Numbered from the stretch's first letter, positions 1 through 9,215 are shown. The stretch is 64,000 nt of DNA from Chitinophagaceae bacterium (GCA_023957155.1 JAMLHK010000010.1:124001-188000), one strand, 5' to 3'. Program-made: numbers and translations. Notes: generated from the sequence alone by a model not told the origin.

Positions 1-857
1 ATAAACACGTTGACATACATACCCGAATACAATCCCTGGTTTTCCTTTTCGGGTACCGATATTTTTACTATATACTGACCTCCGGAAAACTGCGATGAAG
101 GATTGATTTCTGTAACAGAGCCGTAAAATGTTCTATCAGTTGATTTGACATACAGACGGGCCTGATCCCTGAGCTTTATCTTGCTGATTTCTGTTTCAGG
201 GATAGCTGCGGTAACCTGATAGCTTGCTTTTTTTTCAATGGTCAGAACCGGCATGCCGGGTGATACCAGCGTTCCGGGTTCTGCATATTTTTTTATGATC
301 GTACCTGCAAATGGCGCCACCAATGTGGTGTAATTCATCATGGCGGTTATTTCATTACGCATCTGTCTTGCAGCTTCTACCCGTGCTTTGGCGGCATTAT
401 ATTGCAGGGTTACATTGTCCAGCTCTTTTTCGGAAGCGCTTTGCTGGTTGAACAATGCGGTAAACCGGTTGTAATCTTTTTGTGCACTTTGCAGGTTGGC
501 TTCGGCTTCCGCTATCATGGCTTCTGCTTGGGCACGCCGGGCATTCATATCCTGGTTGTTGATAGTGGCTAATACCTGTCCTGCCTGTACCTGATCTCCA
601 ACTTTTACGTGCAGTTTAACCATATTGCCCATTACCCTTGTGCTGATATTGGCTGTTTCCGTAGCTTCTAATCGTCCGCTGACACTAATTCCATCCGTAT
701 TTTTTGTACCCGCGCTGGCAACCGTAACGGCAACCGGTGAGATCGTAGTTTGAGATTCTTTCGGTCCTTTATTTTTTGATGAGCAGGAACTTATAGCTGA
801 GGACATTACAATTACCGGGGGCCATAGCAAACTTAAAAAACTGTTGAAAAGTCTCAT
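1..857 (-). CDS. RND efflux periplasmic adaptor (membrane fusion protein), partial
   Basis: The reading frame starts at an ATG (complement of 855-857) and stays open to the window edge, so the C-terminus is missing. The N-terminus has a hydrophobic stretch ending in SSCSS, which fits a lipoprotein signal. A biotinyl-lipoyl-like half (VKVGDQVQAGQVLATI) follows, then a long alanine/glutamate-rich helical hairpin (about residues 95-165), then the second lipoyl half (TLVAPFAGTIIKKY) and the start of a beta-barrel. This order is characteristic of HlyD/AcrA-type adaptors, which link an inner-membrane RND pump to an outer-membrane channel. The TolC-like gene lies 22 bp upstream on the same strand, so the two should be co-transcribed; the pump gene is expected just beyond position 1. 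The substrate cannot be inferred. Confidence 0.9.
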   Translation of the reverse strand, partial: MRLFNSFLSLLWPPVIVMSSAISSCSSKNKGPKESQTTISPVAVTVASAGTKNTDGISVSGRLEATETANISTRVMGNMVKLHVKVGDQVQAGQVLATINNQDMNARRAQAEAMIAEAEANLQSAQKDYNRFTALFNQQSASEKELDNVTLQYNAAKARVEAARQMRNEITAMMNYTTLVAPFAGTIIKKYAEPGTLVSPGMPVLTIEKKASYQVTAAIPETEISKIKLRDQARLYVKSTDRTFYGSVTEINPSSQFSGGQYIVKISVPEKENQGLYSGMYVNVF

Positions 858-879
858 TGTTTATGGTTTAAATAATCTA

Positions 880-2286
880 TTAGAGGGTTAAGAATTGCAG
901 GTATGCTGCAGTTATATGAGCTGTATACACAGACTGTTTATATAATAATTTTTGTTGTGCAAGCAGGGTTTGCGCTGCCAGTACATCTGTTGTATTCGCT
1001 AAACCCTGGTTATACCGGTTTTGCAGGATGCGTAAAGACTCTGCTGCCAGCTGCACGGCTTTTTCCTGTTGTGTTATTTTATATCTGGTAAGATCTAACT
1101 GGCGCTGTGTTCTGCTTAATTCCATGCCCGCTTCGTTTTTTTGCTTACTCAGCTCTTCAGATAGTTTATCCCGCTCTGCCGTTTGGGCTAAGATTTTATT
1201 TCTTGTTTGGGTGCCTTTAAACAAATCCCAGGATAGTTGTAGCCCGGCCAGGTAGGCATTAGCACCGAACCCGGCAATTTTCCGGTCATTGTACTGGTAG
1301 CTGGCAAAAGCATTTAAGCGCGGCAGATAGCTCATCCTGCTGCTTTTGATCAGCAGGTTATACGATTGTATTGCCTTTTCCATCGCTTTAAAATCAGCCC
1401 GGTTCGGTGATAATTGATCTGCTATACTTTCTTCAGCGGTAACACCGGGAAAGGATGTAGTGGAATACATTGCACCAACCGGCTCACCCATCAGTACGCT
1501 TAAAAAATCAGAGGCGTTCTTGATATTATCGGAAGCCTCTGCAATGGATGTTTCGGCAGTTTTTACCTGAACCTCTGCATGTAATACATCCGACTTCTGC
1601 AATAATCCCTGCTGGTAGCGGTCATTGGTGAAATTATGTATTGCCTGAACCATCTGCAGGGACTCCTCCATCACTTTTTTTGCTTCATAAGCCAATTGCA
1701 ATTGCAGGTAGGCCTGCTGTGTCAGATAGGTGATGTATTCTTTGCTGCGCCTGGTTTTATATTGATACAACTCTACCTGTTGATAGGCGCTGCGGCGCTC
1801 GTATAGCTTATCTATATTTAATACAGGCTGTTGTAAGTGTATACCTGTCATAAAATCTGTTACAGCAGATGGATGATTGAGGAATTGAGGATCAAAATCC
1901 GATGGATTAATGATACGTTGCTGCAGCTTGGCTCCGAATGCATTTAACGGGTTATCGGTGACCATCGTAGTATGCGACAGGTTTATCCCCGGAAGGAATA
2001 CGGCTGCCGTCTGCCTGTAGTTAAAAAGAGCGATCTTTTCATCCAGTTCCGATAAGGATATGTTCTTATTATGCGTTGTTGCCAGTTGAATAGCCTCATT
2101 TAAGTTAAGTTCCTTTATGTCGGACTGAGCGCTAAGGGAAAACCCGGTTGACAATAGAACTGCCAGCAAGCTGAGTTTAGATCCGGCGCTTTTGATGATT
2201 CTTTTTGTAACAATTATCGAGAAAGATAAACCGGGGGAAATATGATAAGATAGATTCCCGGGCTTAGAATGGATATTGTTTTCCAT
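880..2286 (-). CDS. TolC-family outer-membrane efflux channel
   Basis: 468 residues, normal length for the family. A signal peptide (hydrophobic LSLLAVLLSTGFSLSAQ, ending near residue 54) is preceded by an unusually long N-terminal extension, so the true start may lie downstream, although no better internal ATG is evident. The mature part begins with LNLNEAIQLATTHNKNI, typical of OEP repeats, and carries two related long helical segments. The repeated RYQQGLLQKSDVLHAEVQV and RYNQGLANTTDVLAAQTLL are the paired OEP signatures. It should form the trimeric outer-membrane duct of a tripartite pump with the adaptor encoded directly downstream. The substrate is unknown; in Bacteroidota such operons often export metals, drugs or lipids. 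Confidence 0.92.
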   Translation of the reverse strand: MENNIHSKPGNLSYHISPGLSFSIIVTKRIIKSAGSKLSLLAVLLSTGFSLSAQSDIKELNLNEAIQLATTHNKNISLSELDEKIALFNYRQTAAVFLPGINLSHTTMVTDNPLNAFGAKLQQRIINPSDFDPQFLNHPSAVTDFMTGIHLQQPVLNIDKLYERRSAYQQVELYQYKTRRSKEYITYLTQQAYLQLQLAYEAKKVMEESLQMVQAIHNFTNDRYQQGLLQKSDVLHAEVQVKTAETSIAEASDNIKNASDFLSVLMGEPVGAMYSTTSFPGVTAEESIADQLSPNRADFKAMEKAIQSYNLLIKSSRMSYLPRLNAFASYQYNDRKIAGFGANAYLAGLQLSWDLFKGTQTRNKILAQTAERDKLSEELSKQKNEAGMELSRTQRQLDLTRYKITQQEKAVQLAAESLRILQNRYNQGLANTTDVLAAQTLLAQQKLLYKQSVYTAHITAAYLQFLTL

Positions 2287-2696
2287 GCTTGATAATACTA
2301 TGCCTGTTGTAAATAAATAATGCCTTTTGCTAAAAGGATTTCTGCTGTTGTACCATTTAATATGTGTACAGAAGTCCGGGGTGTAGTTGCCGCCCGGGTA
2401 TCACGGTTAGCGTTTCAAAACCAGTAATTGTCGAAAAATAGTAGTACATTTTGATTGTGGTTTTTGTTATTTTACAGCAAATGTCAGTGATTGAAAAATG
2501 GCGGCTTGTTACTTATGTTACATTTGTATTAAGCAAAAACATGGTAAGACGGGGGAGAGGGAAAGATATCTGTGGAAAGCTGTTGCAGATGTATTAATAA
2601 CCCCTCATGTCCTTTCAAGACATACATTGTTGTTAAGAAAAGATATGTGGTAAAATGAGTTGCTTATTTTTTAGTCAATCTTTTTTATAAACCGAT
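2287..2696. other. Divergent intergenic region (no gene)
   Basis: About 410 bp between the divergently transcribed efflux operon and the PerM-like gene. I see no convincing coding frame and no full Bacteroidota promoter. A TAnnTTTG-like -7 element (TACATTTG, 2519-2526) points towards the plus-strand gene but has no TTTG box at the right distance. Confidence 0.4.
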
Positions 2697-3722
2697 ATGA
2701 CAAACCATGTTCCGGCTTCTGCTAAAGCATTAAAATATCTGCAGATTATATTTTTTACATCTGTTATCCTTTATTTTGGGAAGACGCTTTTCATCCCTCT
2801 GTTTTATGGACTACTGATTGCTATTATTTTGTTTCCTGTTTGTAAATGGCTGGAGCAGAGACGTTTTCCCAGGGCCTTAGCTATTACGATTTGTTTGCTT
2901 ATTGTAGCTCTTCTTTTGGCCGGGATAGCCGCATTGCTGATCTGGCAGATGGGCATGTTTCGTCATGATGCGCCGGCGCTGATCAATAAGTTGCAGAAAA
3001 CAATACAGGATCTTGCGCAATGGATAGAAACGAGTTTTGGATTGACCATCGCCAACTGGACAGAGCAGGGATTGGTTGGTTTGGGTAGCATTGTAAAAGC
3101 AGTGATAAATGATCTGTTTGATACGGTCTTTATTTTATTTCTTGTTCCCATTTACACCGCTTTGTTCCTGTATCATCGCCGGGCATTTGTTCAGTTTCTC
3201 CGTTGGGTTACCGGTGAAAAGCATAAGGCAAAATTAGATTTGATATTACATAAAATGATTCGCACCTATTTTAATTATATCAAAGGGATGTTACTGGTCT
3301 ATATCATTGTAGGCATATTAAACAGTATAGGGTTACTGATACTTGGGATTGAGCATGCCATATTATTCGGGCTGCTGTGTGCTATTATGACTATTATTCC
3401 TTACGTGGGTATAGTGGTAAGTGCACTTCTGCCTATTTCGGTAGCCTGGCTTTCTACCGGATCGTTATGGTATCCTTTAGGTGTAGTTGCAGTTTTTTCC
3501 GTTGTTCAATATCTTGAAGCCAACGTAATATTTCCTAAAGTAGTAGGTATTCAATTGGGCGTCAGTACCTGGGCAATGCTGGTGGCAATTGTTGCCGGAG
3601 GTATTTTATGGGGTATTTCGGGTATGATCCTGTTTATACCCCTGGTTGCATTACTGAAGATAGCATCTGAGGATATGGAAGAATGGAAGCCCCTGCATGT
3701 TATAATTCGCAGGGATGATTAA
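2697..3722 (+). CDS. AI-2E/PerM-family membrane transporter
   Basis: 341 residues, with about eight hydrophobic segments arranged as in the AI-2E exporter-like (PerM, UPF0118) family. There are two N-terminal helices around residues 15-45, a pair around 60-85, then a soluble periplasmic-like segment with an amphipathic helix, and a C-terminal bundle. Family-like motifs are LFLVPIYTALFLYHRR, the Gly/Ile-rich FGLLCAIMTIIPYVGIVVS and NVIFPKVVGIQLGVS. Members have been linked to AI-2 export, Na+/H+ antiport and general permease roles, so the substrate is left open. The gene is monocistronic and ends in a perfect hairpin terminator. Confidence 0.9.
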   Translation: MTNHVPASAKALKYLQIIFFTSVILYFGKTLFIPLFYGLLIAIILFPVCKWLEQRRFPRALAITICLLIVALLLAGIAALLIWQMGMFRHDAPALINKLQKTIQDLAQWIETSFGLTIANWTEQGLVGLGSIVKAVINDLFDTVFILFLVPIYTALFLYHRRAFVQFLRWVTGEKHKAKLDLILHKMIRTYFNYIKGMLLVYIIVGILNSIGLLILGIEHAILFGLLCAIMTIIPYVGIVVSALLPISVAWLSTGSLWYPLGVVAVFSVVQYLEANVIFPKVVGIQLGVSTWAMLVAIVAGGILWGISGMILFIPLVALLKIASEDMEEWKPLHVIIRRDD

Positions 3723-3754
3723 AATAACCACATCAGTACAGGTATGGTTATTTT
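3721..3754 (+). terminator. Rho-independent terminator after the PerM-like gene
   Basis: A perfect 10-bp stem (AAAATAACCA at 3721-3730 pairs with TGGTTATTTT at 3745-3754) with a 14-nt loop and the T-run inside the 3' arm. It overlaps the stop codon. Confidence 0.8.
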
Positions 3755-3854
3755 ACCGTATTTAATCAACCACTACTTTTCATCTACTCTGTTGTAAGTT
3801 GGTATTTGTCCTCTTTTCTTTTGTTTGGATAATATGATATATGATACAGACTGC

Positions 3855-4346
3855 TTATGAGGCGAAGAAATGCTTTTCCGTGCTTTTTTCAAAGCGGCCG
3901 GTCTTTTCGCCTATACGGATACGAAATACAACGCCTGTTATTTTACTTAGGTCTTCTTCCCCGAAAGGCCATTGGGAAGTCAGGTGCATCGTTTCGCTGC
4001 TGATGAATGGTAACTTTCTTTCCGTAAGCTTTCTGAGCGCCTCTGTTCTTTCCGGATCATCGGTTAGTTCCTCAAATTCACCCCACAGCACAGCACTTTG
4101 CCAGTTAGAAAGATCCTTCGTATCATCAACCTGAAAACATACGCTCGGATTCTTTCGCATAAAATCCACTTTCATCCCTTCAGCAGTGTGGGCATAAATG
4201 TATTTCCCATCGTAAGCGTAGCTAATGGGAACCACGTAAGTTACTCCTTTAGAATGGCAGCCGATTCTGCCTACCACTTGCTGTTGTATCAGCTCTTCTA
4301 TGTTTTCTTCATTTAATTTGCCTAACATAGTCCGTATTTTACTCAA
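3855..4346 (-). CDS. Pyridoxamine 5'-phosphate oxidase-like flavin-binding protein
   Basis: 163 residues with the split-barrel FMN-binding fold of the PNPOx/NimA-like family. Visible elements are an N-terminal helix, then VGRIGCHSKGVTYVVPISYAY (first strands, flavin phosphate region), IYAHTAEGMKVDFMRKNPSVCFQVDD and SAVLWGEFEEL. The spacing of the YVVPISY and HTAEG segments is typical of the small PNPOx-like proteins that bind FMN or F420 and act as reductases or oxidases on unknown substrates. True PdxH hallmarks are not evident, so I do not assign vitamin B6 synthesis. It is convergent with the PerM-like gene and not obviously in an operon. Confidence 0.85.
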   Translation of the reverse strand: MSKIRTMLGKLNEENIEELIQQQVVGRIGCHSKGVTYVVPISYAYDGKYIYAHTAEGMKVDFMRKNPSVCFQVDDTKDLSNWQSAVLWGEFEELTDDPERTEALRKLTERKLPFISSETMHLTSQWPFGEEDLSKITGVVFRIRIGEKTGRFEKSTEKHFFAS

Positions 4347-4462
4347 AGGTAAGTAATGTTCAGTGGTAAAGAAATGATAAAGGTCAGGTTACAGAAAACA
4401 TATTTTGACAGGAGCCGGTTTTTGTGGACTGATTAATCTCATGGTACAAATTGATGTGGGTC

Positions 4463-4494
4463 TTTTTATAATGATCCGCCTGTATATACATTTG
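4463..4494 (+). promoter_or_regulatory. Possible Bacteroidota promoter for the 115-residue protein
   Basis: TACATTTG (4487-4494) fits the Bacteroidota -7 consensus TAnnTTTG. The box 20 bp upstream (TTTT at 4463-4466) is only a weak match to TTTG. Transcription would begin about 10 nt before the ATG at 4511. Confidence 0.3.
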
Positions 4495-4510
4495 ACGGTA
4501 AAACCCGGCT

Positions 4511-4858
4511 ATGTATTTGCAAATTTCCTCGAAGTTCCCGATCAGTGATGTACAAAAGGCATTTAGCAATACATTCCCCTTTCTGAAAATTGAGTTTTTC
4601 AAAAACGGAGATACGCACTACCTGTTGCCCGGTGACCGAAATATTGCAGAAGCCCAGAAAATGATCCGGGATGGCTGTATAGAAGTTACCGGGGAGATGA
4701 AGGTTAAAGATCTGGAGCAGGCGCTTGGCGCATTGTTCCCCCTGCACGCCCAGATATTCAGACGTTCGGGGAACGTATGGCTGGAAACTACCATGACCGA
4801 CAACTGGACGCTTACACAGCAAAATGAGCACGGAAGGGAAATTTCCACACAGGAATAA
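4511..4858 (+). CDS. Conserved-looking hypothetical protein, 115 residues
   Basis: A small soluble protein without signal peptide or membrane segment. The N-terminal half reads as strand-helix-strand (ISSKFPISDVQKAFSNTFP, then LKIEFFKNG). The second half repeats a similar helix-strand pattern (KVKDLEQALGALFPLHAQIFRRSG followed by VWLETTMTDNWTL), suggesting a compact alpha/beta unit. Codon use is like its neighbours and the reading frame is clean, so I regard it as real. It sits between the flavin-binding protein and the kinase/regulator pair and may belong to the same redox or stress neighbourhood, but no function can be named from the sequence. Confidence 0.6.
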   Translation: MYLQISSKFPISDVQKAFSNTFPFLKIEFFKNGDTHYLLPGDRNIAEAQKMIRDGCIEVTGEMKVKDLEQALGALFPLHAQIFRRSGNVWLETTMTDNWTLTQQNEHGREISTQE

Positions 4859-4972
4859 TAATAAAGGGAAAGGTTATCAGGCGGGATAAGGCATCTTTCT
4901 TTTCTAAGTTGCAGCGGACGCATGCACCGGTAACCTGGATTTTTCCCACTGACACCCGCCAGGCATAAGTGT

Positions 4973-6028
4973 CTAATAAAGCAGGTTGCTCAGCTGATCA
5001 GGTTTGGATACAATAATTTTTCCTTCTTTAATATCAATCAGTTTCTCGGATTTAAAATCACTTAAAGTCCTGATCAGGGATTCGGTAGCGGTGCCTACAT
5101 ACTGGGCAATATCTTCTCTTGATATTTCTATCTTCTTGGACGGTCCCCCGCCATTGAATTTATTATGAATGTTTACCAGCGCCTTAGCGATACGTTTGCG
5201 CAGGGAGCTATAGGCTAAGTTAAGCAGCCTTTCTTCCTTCTCCTTTACATTTTGTGTGATAAGGTGAATGAATTTTGACGCTACGGAAATATCATTATAG
5301 ATCATTTTCTGGAAATCTTCTCTCGGTAATTGTAATATCTCCGCTTCTTCCAGTATGACGGCGCTGTCTTCATAGTTTTTATCTTCAATAATTGAAGAAT
5401 AGCCGATGAAATCTCCATCGCTGAACAAATCGGTAATATATTCCTTACCGTCTTCGTGGCTTCTGAATCCTTTTACTTTCCCTTTCACGATGTAATACAA
5501 AAACCGGGGGCGTTTCCCTTCCTGGTAAAGCACCTGCTTTTTGGTATAGGGTACCACATCGTATTGATTGGTGAGCTTTTCAATAAGACCTGAATCGTTC
5601 ACATCTTTCATGAACTGGGTTATTCCCGATGCATTAAGCGCATATTGCTGGGATAAGATACCCTGCTTTTTCAGCCGGACTTCCACGGCATTCAGCAACT
5701 CAATTTCTTCGAACGGTTTGGTAATATAATCGTCTGCTCCCATTTCCATGCCTTTGCGCAAGTCTGACCGCTCGGTTTTGGCCGTCAAAAAGATGAACGG
5801 GATATTACGGGTTTCCGGGTTTTTCTGCAACAGGTGCAGTACGCTGTAACCATCTAACTCGGGCATCATAATGTCGCAGACAATAATATCCGGCTTCTCC
5901 CGCAATGCCAACTCAACTCCCTTTTTCCCGTTCTCGGCTACGATACTGGTATAGCCTGCAAGCTCCAGTATTTCCGCCGTGTTATCGCGGATGTCTGCAT
6001 TGTCGTCAATTACTAATACTGATGGCAT
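4973..6028 (-). CDS. Response regulator: receiver fused to a CRP/FNR-type DNA-binding module
   Basis: 351 residues. Residues 1-120 form a CheY-like receiver (VLVIDDNADIRD, phospho-acceptor Asp in VCDIMMPELDG, conserved Lys in DDYITKPFEE). Residues 140-250 form a cyclic-nucleotide-binding-like beta-roll (VLYQEGKRPRFLYYIVKGKVKGF, LFSDGDFIGYSS). Residues 280-345 form a winged HTH of the Crp type (ISREDIAQYVGTATESLIRTLSDFK). Phosphorylation by the kinase encoded 3 bp upstream probably controls it. Joining a receiver to a CRP module is uncommon outside Bacteroidota. The Crp/Fnr-like output and the nearby Ric gene suggest control of a respiratory, nitrosative or redox stress response; that link is inference. 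Confidence 0.9.
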   Translation of the reverse strand: MPSVLVIDDNADIRDNTAEILELAGYTSIVAENGKKGVELALREKPDIIVCDIMMPELDGYSVLHLLQKNPETRNIPFIFLTAKTERSDLRKGMEMGADDYITKPFEEIELLNAVEVRLKKQGILSQQYALNASGITQFMKDVNDSGLIEKLTNQYDVVPYTKKQVLYQEGKRPRFLYYIVKGKVKGFRSHEDGKEYITDLFSDGDFIGYSSIIEDKNYEDSAVILEEAEILQLPREDFQKMIYNDISVASKFIHLITQNVKEKEERLLNLAYSSLRKRIAKALVNIHNKFNGGGPSKKIEISREDIAQYVGTATESLIRTLSDFKSEKLIDIKEGKIIVSKPDQLSNLLY

Positions 6029-6031
6029 AGT

Positions 6032-7312
6032 TTATTGTATTTGCTCAGTAACAGGTATACTAACAGTTACCGTGGTTCCTTTACCTAAAGCACTTTTTAT
6101 TTTAATATTTCCTTTTAACAGGTCTGCATACCTCTTTATAATGTGAAGACCCAGTCCTGTTCCCTGTATGTTTACTGCATTTCTCCCCCGGAAAAAACTC
6201 GAAAATAATTGTTTCTGATCTTCTTCACAAATACCAATTCCTTTATCTGTAATGCTGATCTCAAAATGGGAGGGATAAATTTTATAATGGATGGTGATTG
6301 TGGTGTTTTCATCGGAAAATTTAATAGCGTTTGCCAGCAGGTTGATGATAATGTTTTTGAGCAGTCTTTTATCGGAAATGATGACAGGATTGCCTTCAGG
6401 GGTAAAAACCATTTGCTGCCCCGCTTTCTCCAGGGGCTTCATTTCTTCCAGTACCTCTTCCATGAATTCTTCTATATTAAATTCCACAGGATGTGTTTCT
6501 ACCTTACCTTCTTCCAGTTTTCCCAGGGAAAGAAAATCATCCAGGATATCATTCAGGTTTCTTACTGCATTCTTTATTTTTTCCACATGGCGCTCCCGTT
6601 TACTTTGTTCTTCCGTAGTCGTATATTTAGAAAGCAGGGAAGCGGAAGAAAGTACCGTACTCAATGGTGTTCTGAATTCATGTGACGCTATGGAAACAAA
6701 CCGGCTTTTTATTTCGCTGAGCTGTATTTCTTTATCAAGGGCATCATGTAATTCTTTTTGAGATTGTTCCAGCTTTTGGAGCGCTTCTTTTAAGATCAGC
6801 GTTCTTTCTTCTACTTTCGCCTCAAGCTGGGTATTGAGCTTACGCATGTCGTTGGTCATCCTTTCCAGCTCTGCCTGTTGCTGCAGCATATTCTGCTCAA
6901 TATTTTTCCTGTGCGTGATATCTACAATGAAGGCAGTTACAAACAGCTCGTTTTCCTTTTTATAAAAGCTCAGGCTGACTTCCACGGGTATTTCCACCCC
7001 GTCACTTCTTACGCCATAGAGGCTCCTTCCGGAACCCATTACCCGGTTTTGAGGATTTCTATAAAACTCGTTAAGATAGCCGGAATGATGGGGATGAAAC
7101 CGTTCCGGTATCAACAGGTTAACAGGCTTCCCGATCACTTCGGACGCATTATACATAAACATCTCTTCCGCCGCCGGGTTAATGATCGTAATTTCCCCCT
7201 TCCCGTTGGTAAGTATTATGCCTTCTGTTGCGTGTTCAAATAAAGAGATCAGGTGTGCCGTATCGAGGTTCATCATGCTGATTATTAGTACTTTCTGTAC
7301 CTGGCTGACCAA
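6032..7312 (-). CDS. PAS-domain sensor histidine kinase
   Basis: 426 residues, no membrane segments, so probably cytoplasmic. The N-terminal PAS domain spans about residues 15-135 (LFEHATEGIILTNGKGEITIINPAAEEMF, then the PAC segment). A coiled coil (LQQQAELERMTNDMRKLNTQ) leads to a HisKA domain with the phospho-acceptor His in SHEFRTPLSTVL and a HATPase domain with N (NLLANAIKFSD), G1 (DKGIGI) and G2 (GTGLGLHIIKRY) boxes. It starts 3 bp before the receiver-CRP gene in operon order, so they form one two-component system. A second possible start is the MMN pair a dozen residues in. What the PAS domain senses is not visible; no heme-binding motif can be claimed. Confidence 0.93.
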   Translation of the reverse strand: MVSQVQKVLIISMMNLDTAHLISLFEHATEGIILTNGKGEITIINPAAEEMFMYNASEVIGKPVNLLIPERFHPHHSGYLNEFYRNPQNRVMGSGRSLYGVRSDGVEIPVEVSLSFYKKENELFVTAFIVDITHRKNIEQNMLQQQAELERMTNDMRKLNTQLEAKVEERTLILKEALQKLEQSQKELHDALDKEIQLSEIKSRFVSIASHEFRTPLSTVLSSASLLSKYTTTEEQSKRERHVEKIKNAVRNLNDILDDFLSLGKLEEGKVETHPVEFNIEEFMEEVLEEMKPLEKAGQQMVFTPEGNPVIISDKRLLKNIIINLLANAIKFSDENTTITIHYKIYPSHFEISITDKGIGICEEDQKQLFSSFFRGRNAVNIQGTGLGLHIIKRYADLLKGNIKIKSALGKGTTVTVSIPVTEQIQ

Positions 7313-7350
7313 TGGGTCGTAATGACACTGGATCAGTCAGGCGCCCGGTT

Positions 7351-7370
7351 ATATTCCAACAGCGGAATAT
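7351..7370. promoter_or_regulatory. Perfect inverted repeat upstream of the kinase operon
   Basis: ATATTCC and GGAATAT separated by 6 nt, 39 bp upstream of the kinase start and downstream of ric. The symmetry and spacing suit a dimeric regulator such as the CRP-like protein of the same operon. Confidence 0.4.
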
Positions 7371-7409
7371 TTGTCAAAATAAAAACAATTACGGCAAGCC
7401 ACAAGTATT

Positions 7410-8171
7410 TTATTGGTAACCTCCCTGCCTGGTAAGTTCGGTTTCCATGCTGAGGATACGGGGATAAAGTATATCATTTTCCAGGTGTATATGCTGTACC
7501 GTGTCATTATCCACTTCCAGTAATTTCTTCAGTGTTACCTTATGGCTAACACAGGCATTTTCAGGTGGAGTGTAATTGCGGGTTAGCTCACGCATTTTCC
7601 GGATCAGGTCCTCAACCCTCTTTTGTTCCTGTAGCATCACCTGTTCCACCGGCTTACGCAGGGTGCGGACCAGGAGGGCGGCATAGGATTCCTTATTCTG
7701 ATAGGCTCTTGCTACCTGGCGTACATAGGGAAAAATGGCTTCTTCTTCCTGTTTCTGCTGCGGTACAATAATGTCGGAAAAGGCGGTAAATGTATGCTGC
7801 AGTTCCGGCAGGTAGCTAAACTGGGTGGTGTGTTTCCGGGTAAGGTTGTCAAGGTATGCTGCGGTATCGGGTATGGCTTTTTCGAGGTAGCGGTGATGTA
7901 CGTGAATAACATAATCCGCCAGGAAATCCGGTTTCCAGTCCTGGAATTCATATACCCCCGTTGAAGTGGTATCCTGTATGGAGGCTTCCAGTTCCCGTAT
8001 TACTTCTGTAGTATCCAGGTTTTTATTGGCACAGATCATTTCTATAGAAAACTTTCCCCCGCAGCAAAAGTCTATATCGTATTTTTTAAAAACAGCGGCA
8101 GTGCGGTAATCGTTTTTCACGATATCCGATATAAAGGCAGTTCGCTCGATACGTTTAATACCTTCAATCAT
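7410..8171 (-). CDS. ric: Iron-sulfur cluster repair di-iron protein Ric (YtfE/ScdA/NorA type)
   Basis: 253 residues. The N-terminal ScdA domain has the hallmark DFCCGGK motif (around residue 34) and the FKKYDIDF lead-in. The C-terminal two thirds form a hemerythrin-like four-helix bundle with His and Glu ligands (IHVHHRYLEK, HTTQFSYLPELQHTF, EEEAIFPYV, HIHLENDILYPRI). Known members restore Fe-S clusters damaged by nitric oxide or peroxide and are usually induced by NO-responsive regulators. The kinase and receiver-CRP pair lie just downstream on the same strand, about 100 bp away, which fits a shared redox/NO stress function, although separate promoters are likely. Start chosen at the first ATG, just before the conserved ScdA domain. 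Confidence 0.92.
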   Translation of the reverse strand: MIEGIKRIERTAFISDIVKNDYRTAAVFKKYDIDFCCGGKFSIEMICANKNLDTTEVIRELEASIQDTTSTGVYEFQDWKPDFLADYVIHVHHRYLEKAIPDTAAYLDNLTRKHTTQFSYLPELQHTFTAFSDIIVPQQKQEEEAIFPYVRQVARAYQNKESYAALLVRTLRKPVEQVMLQEQKRVEDLIRKMRELTRNYTPPENACVSHKVTLKKLLEVDNDTVQHIHLENDILYPRILSMETELTRQGGYQ

Positions 8172-8315
8172 AGTTCAACCTTATATCAATCATGTTTTAT
8201 ATCCCCTGTTTATGGGATGTGTCAGCGTAAAAATATCATCTCGCCCAAAGGGGTGGGCTGATCAATATCATATTTATGCCTGATCCTTGACAGGAAAAGC
8301 AAACAAAAAGCAGCG

Positions 8316-9215
8316 TCAGGAAACTGATTTTCTGAATTCCGACGGTGAAATTCCGGTGTGCTTTTTGAAAAACTTCACAAAGTAGGATGCATCATCAAAC
8401 CCCAATCGGTATCCTATCTGGTTTATGTTGAGATCAGAATACAGCAGCATACGCTGGGCTTCAAGAATAATACGCTCCTGTATCATTTGGGAGGGCGTTT
8501 TGCCGAGTAGTTGGTGGGTGAGGTCAGATAAACTCCGGGACGATATATGCAATAAACGGGCATACCCGGTTATACTAAGTCCTTTTTTATAATTTTCATT
8601 GATGAAGTTTACAAACCTCATCAATTGCCGTCTCTTTTCATCGTATAATCCCGGCAGGTGGTCAGCAGCTTTTTCGAACTCGTTTTTCCTGCGCCGGATA
8701 CGGATAAGAAAGTTTTCCAGGTAATTTTTTAATATCTGCTCTTTTCCAAATGCTTCATCATTTTCCAATTCCCGCTTTATATGTAAAACGTATTCGTCTA
8801 AAATTGCCGCGGTGTCGCTATCCGTGCAAACAGATGGTTGCTGGTGCGGATTGTTGAACAGGTCATATTTCAGGAAAAATTCAGTTTCGTTTTCGTTGTT
8901 TGTCAGAAAGGCCTCGTTAAAATGAAGGAGCACACCCTCATAACCGGTATTCCCGTCAAAATAGTGAACCTGGTTTTTGGCCACGAAGAACAGGGCATTG
9001 TCGAATACGTCATACGTATTGAAATCAATAAAGTGTCTTCCTGTACCCCGTTTGAACCATATGATCTGGTAGAAGCTGTGTATATGCGGTCGGGTGGTGT
9101 CGCCCGGGTGCTGTTTTATATAGCTGTTTAAGTCGTGGAGTGCAAATTGCGGCTTATCCGGCTGGTGCCGGTTGAGATGATATTCATGAATGATATCCTG
9201 TTTTTCCTTAGCCAT
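8316..9215 (-). CDS. AraC-family transcriptional regulator
   Basis: 299 residues. The N-terminal half is a cupin-like sensor (HIHSFYQIIWFKRGTGRHFIDF, then VFDNALFFVAKNQVHYF), and the C-terminal hundred residues are a double HTH (ISSRSLSDLTHQLLGKTPSQMI, then NINQIGYRLGFDDASYFVKFFKKHTGISPSEFR). This is the usual AraC/XylS arrangement for ligand-controlled activators. It is divergent from the FAD oxidoreductase gene; the 190-bp gap between them contains a palindrome, so it may control that enzyme and itself. The ligand is unknown. Confidence 0.93.
   Translation of the reverse strand: MAKEKQDIIHEYHLNRHQPDKPQFALHDLNSYIKQHPGDTTRPHIHSFYQIIWFKRGTGRHFIDFNTYDVFDNALFFVAKNQVHYFDGNTGYEGVLLHFNEAFLTNNENETEFFLKYDLFNNPHQQPSVCTDSDTAAILDEYVLHIKRELENDEAFGKEQILKNYLENFLIRIRRRKNEFEKAADHLPGLYDEKRRQLMRFVNFINENYKKGLSITGYARLLHISSRSLSDLTHQLLGKTPSQMIQERIILEAQRMLLYSDLNINQIGYRLGFDDASYFVKFFKKHTGISPSEFRKSVS

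Noticed and set aside
3721-3754. Riboswitch in the 3' region of the PerM-like gene
   Set aside because: A single perfect stem with a T-run explains it as a terminator.
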